Assembly: GCA_002336475.1 (NCBI GenBank)
Contig: DDCX01000109.1
Location: 37,682-52,596, forward strand
Source of the DNA: Flavobacteriales bacterium UBA1995
GTDB taxonomy: Bacteria > Bacteroidota > Bacteroidia > Flavobacteriales_D > Sanyastnellaceae
DNA length: 14,915 nt
Reading direction: 5' to 3'
Shown here: positions 1-7,647 of the stretch, piece after piece
Layout of the letters: the number at the start of each line of letters is the position of its first letter
Numbering within the stretch: position 1 is the first letter of the stretch
The notes under the pieces: model-generated
What the model saw: only the letters and a program-made list of their open reading frames with translations
The model's database searches: none
What the model was told of the DNA's origin: nothing
Translations under genes and position numbers: made by a program

Positions 1-17
1 ACCAAGAGGTACTTCAT
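1..17 (-). CDS. pth: peptidyl-tRNA hydrolase, first six codons only (partial)
   Basis: Downstream of rplY on the same strand, an ATG at 17-15 opens a frame reading M-K-Y-L-L-V before the window ends. This matches the usual start of bacterial Pth, which begins with a short beta strand (MKYLIVGLGN-like) in Bacteroidota. The prs-rplY(ctc)-pth gene order is well known in bacteria, so the position supports the call. Pth hydrolyses peptidyl-tRNA released from stalled ribosomes, recycling tRNA in the cytoplasm. The gap to the rplY stop is 24 bp, consistent with one operon. With six codons the call rests mainly on context; another small gene starting with the same residues cannot be excluded. Confidence 0.6.
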
Positions 18-41
18 CAGAAGATGTGAGGGGTTTGGAGA

Positions 42-662
42 TTACTCCTCACCACCCTCTGCAGCTGCTTCGCCTTCCTCGCCTCCTTCGCCTTCGCCTT
101 CGGCATCGGCAGACATCGCAGCACGTGTGCGGCGAATGCCGAGCACAACAGCAGAGTCGTTCAAAACAATCTTGCAGCCCTCTACGGTGAGGTCCGATAC
201 ACGGAGGGAGTCACCAATGAGAAGAGGGGTGATGTCCAAAGACACGTCCTCAGGAATTTGATCGGCGAGGCCGGAAACCGGCAAGCGGCGGTACACCACA
301 TGGAGGCGACCTCCGTTCCGAACACCTTCACTGGTTCCTGTGGTGCGCACAGGCAACTTGACCCGGATGGGCTTGTCGGCAGAGATCTGAAGCAGGTCGA
401 GGTGCACGATTCGGTCGGTAACCGGGTGGAACTGGATGTCCTGAACGACGCAGTCGTACGTCGTGCTTCCAACTTCAAATTTCAACCGGTACGTTTCTGG
501 ACTGAAAACCAGCTTGTTCAACTGGATTTCGTTCACTTGGAAATGAACCTGCTCGGGGCCACCGTAGAGTACGCCGGGAACCATTCCCTTGGCACGAAGT
601 TCGGTAGCACCTTTTTTCCCTACGCCCTCTCTTGGAGAGCCGCTCAATGATGCAGTTTTCAT
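42..662 (-). CDS. rplY: 50S ribosomal protein L25/general stress protein Ctc
   Basis: A 206-residue protein of the long L25/TL5/CTC form. The N-terminal L25 domain (about residues 1-95) binds 5S rRNA in the large ribosomal subunit, and a C-terminal beta domain (about 95-180) follows. The start MKTASLSGSPREGVGKKGA and the segment VPGVLYGGPEQVHFQV are typical of the family. The last 25 residues are a low-complexity Glu/Gly/Ala tail, common in L25 of Bacteroidota and probably disordered. It begins 9 bp after the stop of prs, so the two are almost certainly co-transcribed. The long form is called a general stress protein in Firmicutes; no stress-response signal is visible here. Confidence 0.95.
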   Translation of the reverse strand: MKTASLSGSPREGVGKKGATELRAKGMVPGVLYGGPEQVHFQVNEIQLNKLVFSPETYRLKFEVGSTTYDCVVQDIQFHPVTDRIVHLDLLQISADKPIRVKLPVRTTGTSEGVRNGGRLHVVYRRLPVSGLADQIPEDVSLDITPLLIGDSLRVSDLTVEGCKIVLNDSAVVLGIRRTRAAMSADAEGEGEGGEEGEAAAEGGEE

Positions 663-671
663 GGTGTTGTA

Positions 672-1616
672 TTATGTAATAAGAAAATGCGAACTAATGG
701 ATTCGTTCTGGACGAGGCACCGGATGACTGTTGAGAACAGGTCCGAGCAATCCAGAACGGTGATTTTTTCTGTGGCCTTTCCGTCTTGCAGCGGAATGCT
801 GTCCGTGACAACCAGCTCAGTCAATGAACTCGTTTCAATCCGCTCATAGGCGGGGCCTGACAATACTGCGTGTGTGCACACGGCGCGAACACTGTTGGCA
901 CCATGCTCTTTCATCATGTCTGCCGCTTTGGTCAACGTCCCTCCTGTATCACAGATGTCATCGACCAGCACCACGTCCTTGCCTGCAACATCGCCAATCA
1001 CACGCATGCTGGCGACTTGGTTGGCCACCTTGCGCTGCTTGTAGCAAATGGCCATGTCAACGCCCAAGTACTTGGCAAAGGCATTGGCGCGTTTCGTGCC
1101 TCCTGTATCAGGGGTGGCGATCAGCAGGTTGTCCAAATTCAAGCTCTCGAGGTAGGGCAGGAAAATGGCCGAGCCGTACAAGTGATCCACGGGAACTTCA
1201 AAAAATCCTTGGATTTGGTCCGCATGAAGGTCCATGGTGATGACCCTGTCAACGCCAGCTGCAGTGAGCATGTTGGCGATGAGCTTGGCACCAATAGCGA
1301 CACGTGGTGCGTCCTTCCGGTCTTGACGCGCAAAACCGAAATAGGGAATGACAGCGACAATGCGCTTGGCAGAAGCACGCTTGGCGGCATCCACCAACAT
1401 CAGCAGCTCCATCAGGTTGTCAGAAGGCGGAAAAGTGCTTTGCACAATCACGACTTCCTTGCCGCGAACCGTCTCTTCTATGCTGACCCGAAATTCCCCG
1501 TCACTGAAGACGGTATGCTTTGTGGCACACAGGGGCGTGCCGTATGCCATGGCGATACGGGCACCGAGTTCCTTTGATGCCGAGCCGGCTAGAATGCGCA
1601 TGGGATGGTCTTGCAT
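672..1616 (-). CDS. prs: ribose-phosphate pyrophosphokinase (PRPP synthetase)
   Basis: Makes 5-phosphoribosyl-1-pyrophosphate from ribose 5-phosphate and ATP, feeding purine, pyrimidine, NAD, histidine and tryptophan synthesis. At 314 residues it has the usual class I length. Visible landmarks are FSDGE (38-42), the RQDRK segment (97-101) of the flexible ATP loop, MDLHADQIQGFF with the metal-site histidine at 131, and the PRPP-binding loop VDDICDTGGT (218-227). The start at 1616 is preferred; an in-frame ATG at 1601 (MRILAG) is possible. Homologues carry a few residues before the first beta strand, and the promoter-like element at 1641-1634 leaves a leader of roughly 13 nt. First gene of the prs-rplY-pth operon. 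Confidence 0.97.
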   Translation of the reverse strand: MQDHPMRILAGSASKELGARIAMAYGTPLCATKHTVFSDGEFRVSIEETVRGKEVVIVQSTFPPSDNLMELLMLVDAAKRASAKRIVAVIPYFGFARQDRKDAPRVAIGAKLIANMLTAAGVDRVITMDLHADQIQGFFEVPVDHLYGSAIFLPYLESLNLDNLLIATPDTGGTKRANAFAKYLGVDMAICYKQRKVANQVASMRVIGDVAGKDVVLVDDICDTGGTLTKAADMMKEHGANSVRAVCTHAVLSGPAYERIETSSLTELVVTDSIPLQDGKATEKITVLDCSDLFSTVIRCLVQNESISSHFLIT

Positions 1617-1633
1617 GGCTTACTTAGAGGGCG

Positions 1634-1667
1634 CAAAGATAGTTAGGAGGCCAATGCGCCGGACACA
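1634..1667 (-). promoter_or_regulatory. candidate Bacteroidota-type promoter of prs-rplY-pth
   Basis: Read on the minus strand, 1641-1634 is TATCTTTG, an exact match to the Bacteroidota -7 consensus TAnnTTTG. A TGTG at 1667-1664, 22 bp upstream, is a one-mismatch candidate for the -33 TTTG. Transcription would start near 1630, about 13 nt before the prs ATG. The element is seen in the sequence; its activity is inferred. Confidence 0.55.
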
Positions 1668-1671
1668 CCTG

Positions 1672-1679
1672 TAATTTTG
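1672..1679 (+). promoter_or_regulatory. candidate -7 element for the two-component operon
   Basis: TAATTTTG is an exact match to TAnnTTTG and ends only 4 bp before the histidine-kinase ATG at 1684. If it is the real promoter, the transcript starts at or within a few bases of the ATG, so the mRNA would be leaderless or nearly so. No clear TTTG lies at the expected -33 distance (about 1649-1652, sequence GGCC). The match could therefore be fortuitous. Confidence 0.4.
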
Positions 1680-1683
1680 GCAT

Positions 1684-3003
1684 ATGAAACAACGCCGCAC
1701 CAATGTACTCGTTTTAGGCATGGGCATGCTTTTGCTGGGCCTGCTGGCGATGCAGTTTGGTTGGGTTCGGGCGTTGATCGATGCACGGAGTGACCTCTTC
1801 GACGAGCAAGCCCGAACAGCACTGGTAGAGGTTCAATCCGTTTTGTCACGCATGCCCATTGGCTTTCCGCCGCCTCCTTCTTCGGGCTGGTCTCCTTCTT
1901 CGGGCGCAGCTGCTGACAGCTTGGCTGAAATCCGGGCAGAGGAGTCGCTCCAACGCAGTTCCGCAATGGCCGTTGCCGACAGCATTCTCCTGCTCGTCTT
2001 CGAAGGCAGGGGAATCAACATCGCTTTCCGGTCGGCATTGCTGGACCGTTATGGGCGGCCCATTTTTTTGCGCGACGATGATGTCGACCTCTTGGACAAG
2101 TTCTCTGAAGGGGGCTACAGGATTCCTGCTGGAGAAACGCGGGTTTTGGAAGAGGTTCAACTCTACACCGTGTTCTTTCCCGGCAAAAAAATTGCCCTCG
2201 CGGGCGATATGTGGATCGAATTGACAGCGAACCTTCTGCTGATGGTGGTCTTGGTTGTGTTTACCGTGTATGCGGCCAATGGCCTGCGCAAGGCCGAGCA
2301 ACTCAACCGCCTGAAAGGGGACCTCATCAACAACATGACCCACGAGCTCAAAACACCAATCTCGACGATAGGGCTGGCGGGGGAGGCGCTACTGGACGAT
2401 CAAATGTCCGCGGACCCAGAGAATTTGCGGTACTACGTCCAGTTGATCCGTTCTGAAAACAAACGACTGGGCTTGTTGGTGGAGAATGTCTTGCGAGCGG
2501 CCATGCTCGACCAAGGAGAACTCGAGCTCTTCCGGCAGCCCATCAATTTCCATGACCTCCTCAAGGAGGTGCTCCGGAACCAGGCCATTCACATCAAGAA
2601 GCAAAGCGGCTCGACCTCGGCAAAGCTCGAGGCCACAGACCCCGTCGTGAAAGGGGACCGGACCCACTTGACCAATGTGGTGTTCAACCTGGTAGACAAC
2701 GCAATCAAATACGGTGGAAAGCAGCCAAAGCTCCTGGTGAAGTCTTGGAATGAGGGTGATTTTTTGTTTGTAGCCTTTGAGGACAAGGGCATCGGCATTC
2801 CCCGGGAGCACATTGGCAAGGTTTTTGACAAGCTATATCGTGTGCCCACCGGAAATGTGCACGACGTTAAAGGATTTGGACTCGGTTTGAGCTATGTACA
2901 AGCCGTCATGCAACAACATGGAGCCGAAATTAACGTTGTAAGTACAGCGGGTGAGGGCAGCACATTCACATTGGTCTTCCCACAAAAGAAGAAAACAACA
3001 TGA
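1684..3003 (+). CDS. two-component sensor histidine kinase
   Basis: A 439-residue membrane kinase that senses an unknown periplasmic signal and phosphorylates the regulator encoded next to it. An N-terminal transmembrane helix (about 8-25) and a second one (about 180-200) bracket a periplasmic domain of about 155 residues. That domain includes a proline/serine-rich stretch with an 18-bp tandem duplication. The cytoplasmic part has the H-box MTHELKTPISTIG with the phospho-acceptor histidine at 220. The HATPase domain has an N-box asparagine (N339 in NLVDNAIKYGG), a G1 box DKGIGIP (aspartate 367) and a G2 box GFGLGLS (from about 397). It overlaps the regulator by 4 bp (ATGA), implying translational coupling. 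The pair resembles the RprX/RprY type of Bacteroidota, but I cannot assign the signal. Confidence 0.93.
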   Translation: MKQRRTNVLVLGMGMLLLGLLAMQFGWVRALIDARSDLFDEQARTALVEVQSVLSRMPIGFPPPPSSGWSPSSGAAADSLAEIRAEESLQRSSAMAVADSILLLVFEGRGINIAFRSALLDRYGRPIFLRDDDVDLLDKFSEGGYRIPAGETRVLEEVQLYTVFFPGKKIALAGDMWIELTANLLLMVVLVVFTVYAANGLRKAEQLNRLKGDLINNMTHELKTPISTIGLAGEALLDDQMSADPENLRYYVQLIRSENKRLGLLVENVLRAAMLDQGELELFRQPINFHDLLKEVLRNQAIHIKKQSGSTSAKLEATDPVVKGDRTHLTNVVFNLVDNAIKYGGKQPKLLVKSWNEGDFLFVAFEDKGIGIPREHIGKVFDKLYRVPTGNVHDVKGFGLGLSYVQAVMQQHGAEINVVSTAGEGSTFTLVFPQKKKTT

Positions 3004-3695
3004 AACAACAGCTCGACATCTTGCTCTGCGAGGACGATCCCAACCTGGGAAAGCTGCTTCGCGACTTTTTAGACCGCAAAGGCTACAACACCACTTGGGC
3101 GCAGGACGGCGCCGAGGGTGTCCGTCAGTTCCGTGTAGGTTCCTACGATTTTGTTTTGCTCGACGTGATGATGCCGGTCAAAGACGGGTTTCAGGTAGCC
3201 GAAGAAATTCGCGGGCTGAACCGCCACGTGCCCATCCTTTTTCTCACGGCCAAGAGCCAAAGAGAAGACACGCTTCAAGGGTTCAAGGTGGGCGCAGACG
3301 ACTACATGACGAAGCCCTTCTCTATGGACGAACTGGAGGCGCGCATCGAAGCGATTCTGCGCCGCTCTGCAGCCCTGCCTGAGGGCGAAGACGAGGTCGG
3401 TGAAATGACCATTGGACATTACATCTACGACTACAACCGCCAAGAATTGCGTTTTGGCGAGGATGCCCAGCGGCTGACCACGAAGGAAAACGAGCTGTTG
3501 TTCCTCTTGACCAAGTCCAAGAACGCACTGCTCGAAAGGGAGTTCGCACTCAACGCCATTTGGGGCGACGCCAATTACTTCAATGGGCGCAGCATGGACG
3601 TTTACATTGCCAAACTGAGAAAGCACTTAAAAGAAGACCCAAGGGTGGAGATCCTCAACGTTCACGGCAAAGGCTTCAAGCTGATTGCGGAATGA
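3000..3695 (+). CDS. OmpR/PhoB-family response regulator
   Basis: A 231-residue DNA-binding regulator. The receiver domain (about 1-122) has the acidic pair D12/D13, phospho-acceptor D55 in LLDVMMP, T83 and K105 (MTKPF), so all switch residues are present. The C-terminal winged-helix domain (about 135-230) shows the family pattern LTTKENELLFLL, then a recognition region containing NGRSMDVYIAKLRKHL, and ends in a VHGKGFKL beta hairpin. Phosphorylation by the overlapping upstream kinase should control its binding to promoters. It is RprY-like, a family found throughout Bacteroidota. The target genes cannot be read from this window. Confidence 0.95.
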   Translation: MKQQLDILLCEDDPNLGKLLRDFLDRKGYNTTWAQDGAEGVRQFRVGSYDFVLLDVMMPVKDGFQVAEEIRGLNRHVPILFLTAKSQREDTLQGFKVGADDYMTKPFSMDELEARIEAILRRSAALPEGEDEVGEMTIGHYIYDYNRQELRFGEDAQRLTTKENELLFLLTKSKNALLEREFALNAIWGDANYFNGRSMDVYIAKLRKHLKEDPRVEILNVHGKGFKLIAE

Positions 3696-3752
3696 GCCTC
3701 CCTTCTTTTGAGGGAAATTGACGGTTGGTTTCCATTGGCCCCCCGCGGGCTT

Positions 3753-3760
3753 TACCTTGG
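3753..3760 (+). promoter_or_regulatory. weak candidate -7 element upstream of dnaG
   Basis: TACCTTGG matches TAnnTTTG at all but one defined position and lies 19 bp before the dnaG ATG. A TTGG at 3725-3728 could serve as a poorly spaced -33 element. I see no convincing terminator between the response regulator (stop at 3695) and dnaG, so dnaG may also be read through from the two-component operon. Confidence 0.25.
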
Positions 3761-3779
3761 TTTCCCCGTTTAGGACCGC

Positions 3780-5816
3780 ATGATTCCGAAGGATACCGTT
3801 GACGCCATATTGCAGGCCACCATCATTGAGGAGGTGGTCGGTGATTTTGTGCAGCTCAAAAAGAGCGGCACCAGCTTGCGGGGAATGAGTCCGTTCAGCA
3901 ACGAGAAGACGCCGTCTTTTTATGTGGTGCCGGGCAAAGGGATCTTCAAGGATTTCAGCTCTGGCAAGGGAGGCAGCGCCATCACCTTCTTGATGGAGCA
4001 CGAAAAGCTCTCTTATCCGGAGGCCTTGCGTTGGTTGGCGGGGAAGTATGGCATTGAGATAGAGGAGCGGAAGCTGACGCCTGAAGAGCTCGAAGAGCAG
4101 ACTGAGCGAGAGAGCCTTTCAAACTTGTCGGCATGGGCCCAGAAATGGTATTCTGAACAACTGCTGGAAACAGGTGAAGGCAAAAGCGTGGGTTTGGGAT
4201 ATTTCCGGAGCCGTGGTTTTACCGATGAGACCATCGAAGGGTTCGCCTTGGGTTATTGCCCCGAACGCCCGTGGTCTCAAGAAGGAGCGCTGGCGGTAGC
4301 CGCTCGAAAGGCTGGATACAAGGACAAGTGGCTTGTGGCCAGTGGCTTGTGCAAAGAGCGGGAGGACGGAACACTCTATGACTTTTATCGTGGGCGTGTG
4401 ATTTTCCCCATTCGGGACGTCACGGGGAGGTACATCGGGTTTGGTGGTCGGACGCTCAAGACGGATAAAAAAGTCCCGAAATACGTCAACAGTCCGGAGA
4501 GCCCGCTCTACGACAAATCCCGCGCTCTGTATGGCATCCACATGGCTCGGAACGCCATTGTGCGGGAGGACCGGTCCATTCTGGTAGAGGGCTACACCGA
4601 CGTCATGGCCATGCGCCAAGCGGGGGTGGAGCATGTGGTGGCCAGTTCAGGGACGGCATTGACGGTTGAACAGGTCAGACTGTTGCGCCGGTTCAGCAAG
4701 CGCATGACCATGCTGTTTGACGGCGACCCTGCTGGCTTGCGGGCGGCCATCAGAGGGGTGGACATCGTTCTAGGGGAAGGCCTCGACGTCAAGGTTGCGG
4801 TCCTGCCAGATGGGGAGGACCCTGACACCTTTGCCAAAAGGTTGGGCAGGGAAGCCTTGCTGGAATGGCTGGCAGAGCACAGCAGGGACTTTATCCGTTT
4901 CAAAATCGACCTGCTTGACAAGGAAGCAGCGGACGATCCGATCAAGCGCACCGAGTTGGTCAGAAGTGTGGTTCAGAGCATTGCGCAGGTCCCCGACGAA
5001 CTCAAGCGTACGGTATACATCCAAGAGAGTGCAGGCCGATTGGGCATGCAGTCTGACGACTTGTTGGCGGAGCTGTCGAGGCAGGCCCGCTCTCGGATGG
5101 AGCAAGAGGCCAAGGCGCCACTTCCCTCACTCCAACCCCAGAATCAAGGGCCGATTGGAAAACCACAGCTGGTGGGGAAAGTGGGACGGAAGGGCCGGGA
5201 ACAGGACTTGCTGCGCCTGTTGCTGCAGTATGGCCGCCAGAAGCTGACTTTGGACTTGCCTGAAGATGTGGTGGAGGATAAAATCGGTGAGGAGACCCCT
5301 CAGATCGAAGTGACCTTGGCCGAATTTTTGATGCATGAATTGGATACCCTCGGCATATCGATTCGCCATCCAGTGGTGGATGAAATCGTCCAGTCTTTCA
5401 GGGAGAGCATGGTGTCGGGGCACATCCCTGGCCCGGAGACTTGGAGCAATGGAGGTCCGGAAGTAGCCGCCATTACAGCAGACTTGCTGGTCACCGAGTT
5501 CGCCCTGAGCGAGAACTGGCTGAACAAGCACAACATCGTTCCCGAAACCGAGGACAAGTTGTTGATGCAGGCCCTTCAAGGGGCCTTGTACAGACTGATG
5601 CTCGACGAAGCCCGTGGCGATGGAGCGCGCATCACAGGCCGCCTCAAAGAGTTGGCTGACGATCCCGGGACCTCTGAAGATCCGCTCGCCGAGGAGTTGG
5701 ACTTGCTCAAGAAAAAAATGACAGTGTCGGAACGCGTTTCCCGATTGGCGGCGCACTTTGGCAGCACCATCTTGCACACCTTGAGTGAAGAGGACGCGGC
5801 CCGTTACAAGGGGTGA
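3780..5816 (+). CDS. dnaG: DNA primase DnaG with a cysteine-less N-terminal domain
   Basis: Makes the RNA primers for replication at the fork, working with the replicative helicase DnaB. At 678 residues it is close to the family's usual length. The N-terminal CHC2-type domain is recognisable (NEKTPSFYVVPGKGIFKDF, about 41-59), but the four usual zinc ligands are replaced by S37, S40, D58 and S61. The TOPRIM catalytic core is intact: glutamate 270 in LVEGYTDVMAMRQ, and D314/D316 in LFDGDPAG. The region from about 480 to the end should be the helicase-interaction domain. The ATG at 3780 begins MIPKDTVDAIL, the normal family start. The loss of zinc ligands is, as far as I recall, shared by many flavobacterial DnaGs, so this is unlikely to be a damaged gene. 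Confidence 0.95.
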   Translation: MIPKDTVDAILQATIIEEVVGDFVQLKKSGTSLRGMSPFSNEKTPSFYVVPGKGIFKDFSSGKGGSAITFLMEHEKLSYPEALRWLAGKYGIEIEERKLTPEELEEQTERESLSNLSAWAQKWYSEQLLETGEGKSVGLGYFRSRGFTDETIEGFALGYCPERPWSQEGALAVAARKAGYKDKWLVASGLCKEREDGTLYDFYRGRVIFPIRDVTGRYIGFGGRTLKTDKKVPKYVNSPESPLYDKSRALYGIHMARNAIVREDRSILVEGYTDVMAMRQAGVEHVVASSGTALTVEQVRLLRRFSKRMTMLFDGDPAGLRAAIRGVDIVLGEGLDVKVAVLPDGEDPDTFAKRLGREALLEWLAEHSRDFIRFKIDLLDKEAADDPIKRTELVRSVVQSIAQVPDELKRTVYIQESAGRLGMQSDDLLAELSRQARSRMEQEAKAPLPSLQPQNQGPIGKPQLVGKVGRKGREQDLLRLLLQYGRQKLTLDLPEDVVEDKIGEETPQIEVTLAEFLMHELDTLGISIRHPVVDEIVQSFRESMVSGHIPGPETWSNGGPEVAAITADLLVTEFALSENWLNKHNIVPETEDKLLMQALQGALYRLMLDEARGDGARITGRLKELADDPGTSEDPLAEELDLLKKKMTVSERVSRLAAHFGSTILHTLSEEDAARYKG

Positions 5817-5826
5817 GGACCCACGT

Positions 5827-7545
5827 TCAGTGCCGCTCGGACCAGAAGTCCAGCAGGGTAATCCGGGGCTGCAGCACCCCCCGGTAGTTCTCCGTTTCCA
5901 CTTTGAACACCACGTCCAAGCTCCCTGTTGAGGCCAGAGCTTCAAGTCGGTGTCCCAGGCCGAAGCCAACGGCGGTAATGTTTTGCGGGGCACCCGGCAC
6001 TTTGAGAGATACCCTGATGTGGCGCCCTTCTTTGCCCACCTTTTTAGGAGGAATGGCCAGTTTGACGTCCCGTGATAAAAACACAGGGGCAGGCGCGCCA
6101 GGCCCGTAGGGTTCGAATGCACGCAGGTTGCGCAGCAGCTCTGGGGTGCAATCCTGCAGTGGAATCTCCAAGTCGAAGTACCGCGGTTCCCGTTTGCTAA
6201 TGGTGGCGAGTTTTTCGCCAACAGCCCGATCCAAAGCTTGTGCAAAGGCATGGGCCTGGTCGGTTTTTACAGTGACGCCAGCGGCCATGGCATGTCCGCC
6301 GAACTGTTCCAAATACTCCCCGCAGCCTTTGATCAATTCGTGAATGTCCAACCCAGGTGTAGATCGCGCACTGCCTACCATGACTCCGTTGTCGTCGCTG
6401 ATGACAATACTCGGTCTGTAACGGTGCTCGATGAGCCGGGTCGCGACGATGCCAATGACCCCCCGGTGCCAGCCTTTGCCCCAAACAATGTTGACGTGCT
6501 TGAACTCCTCGCGGTCAGAAAGTTGGGAAATGGCATCCCGGGTGATTTGCTCATCGTAAGAACGGCGCACTTGATTGAGTCGGTCGAGGTTGCCCGCCAG
6601 TTCTGTCGCCCGGGCGTCACTTTTCTCTGTCAAAAGGTCCACAGCTTCTGTGGCAAGTGACATGCGTCCTGCGGCATTGATCCTCGGGCTGATCCTCGAT
6701 ATGATGTCGCGGACGGTCAAGTAATCAGGTGAACACCGTACCACTTGCAACAGGGCCCGAATCCCCGGCCGGGCATTCTTTGAGATGGCCTTGAGTCCGT
6801 GGTGCAATAAAATTCTGTTTTCACCGGTCACCTCCACCAGGTCCGAAGCGATGCTCAGGGCCACGAGGTCGAGCCCGTCGTACGCACTCATGGGCGACAG
6901 CCCAATCCGCTCTGTAAGGGCCTGGGTCAATTTGAATGCCACACCACAACCGCTCAGTTCCTTGAATGGATACTGGCATTCGGGGTGCTTGGGGTTGAGG
7001 ATGGCAAACGCTTCCGGCATCGACTCGCCCGGGAGGTGGTGGTCGCAAATGATCACGTCGATTCCCAGAGCATTGGCTTCGGCCACCCGCTCTGTGGCAC
7101 GGATGCCACAGTCCAGGGTAATGATGATGGAGCAGCCCTTTTCTGCGGCCTTTTGCACGCCCTTGGAGGACAGACCGTAACCCTCGCTGTAGCGATCGGG
7201 GATATAGGGCAGCACTTCAAACCCGTTGTTGTGCAGGAAGTCGTGGATCAACGACACCGACGTCGCTCCGTCCACATCATAGTCTCCGTAGGCCATGATC
7301 CGCTCTCCTTCCTTTTGGGCATGAATGATGCGGTCCACAGTGCGGTCCATATCACGCATTTCAGACGGGTCGTGCAACTCGTCGAGGTCAGGGTGTAAGA
7401 AAGAGGGGGTGTGTTGTTCGGTTATTCCGCGCAATTCGAGCAGCTGTGCAACCACTCCGTTTGTTGGCTTGTTCTCCCCGTGGAGTGGGTCACGCAGAGA
7501 GCGTGGAGACCAATCAGCAGGGGGTATGTGGGGTTGACGGGTCAT
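5827..7545 (-). CDS. recJ: single-stranded-DNA-specific exonuclease RecJ
   Basis: A 5'-3' exonuclease on single-stranded DNA, used in recombinational and mismatch repair. From the ATG at 7545 the protein has 572 residues, the family size. DHH-phosphoesterase motifs are in order: DYDVDG (88-93), the aspartate of TLDCG (145), DHH (168-170), SGCGVAFKL (198-206) and an aspartate in IASDLVEV near 235. ISPRINAAGRM follows. The DHHA1 part carries WHRGVIGIVA and GGHAMAAG (416-423), and a C-terminal OB-fold region is expected. A GTG at 7578 would add 11 residues without family support, so the ATG was chosen. The gene converges with dnaG, with 10 bp between stop codons and no hairpin terminator visible. 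Confidence 0.95.
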   Translation of the reverse strand: MTRQPHIPPADWSPRSLRDPLHGENKPTNGVVAQLLELRGITEQHTPSFLHPDLDELHDPSEMRDMDRTVDRIIHAQKEGERIMAYGDYDVDGATSVSLIHDFLHNNGFEVLPYIPDRYSEGYGLSSKGVQKAAEKGCSIIITLDCGIRATERVAEANALGIDVIICDHHLPGESMPEAFAILNPKHPECQYPFKELSGCGVAFKLTQALTERIGLSPMSAYDGLDLVALSIASDLVEVTGENRILLHHGLKAISKNARPGIRALLQVVRCSPDYLTVRDIISRISPRINAAGRMSLATEAVDLLTEKSDARATELAGNLDRLNQVRRSYDEQITRDAISQLSDREEFKHVNIVWGKGWHRGVIGIVATRLIEHRYRPSIVISDDNGVMVGSARSTPGLDIHELIKGCGEYLEQFGGHAMAAGVTVKTDQAHAFAQALDRAVGEKLATISKREPRYFDLEIPLQDCTPELLRNLRAFEPYGPGAPAPVFLSRDVKLAIPPKKVGKEGRHIRVSLKVPGAPQNITAVGFGLGHRLEALASTGSLDVVFKVETENYRGVLQPRITLLDFWSERH

Positions 7546-7647
7546 TTCGCGGGGGCACCTTCGCAATGGAATGGACACGGATTGAGGGAAATACCGCGCT
7601 GAATCCGTCCTGACTCCCTTAAATTGCGCAGCCTGAAAGATACAACG

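Noticed and set aside
870..1577. Long plus-strand open frame (235 codons) opposite prs
   Set aside because: prs is unambiguous with all its motifs; the antisense frame resembles no family I know and is a composition effect.
3696..3720. Possible terminator after the response regulator
   Set aside because: TCCCT and AGGGA can form only a 5-bp stem, and no U-run follows.
5127..6251. Minus-strand open frame of 374 codons bridging the dnaG and recJ ends
   Set aside because: It is antisense to dnaG and a different frame of recJ; both genes are well supported over their full length.
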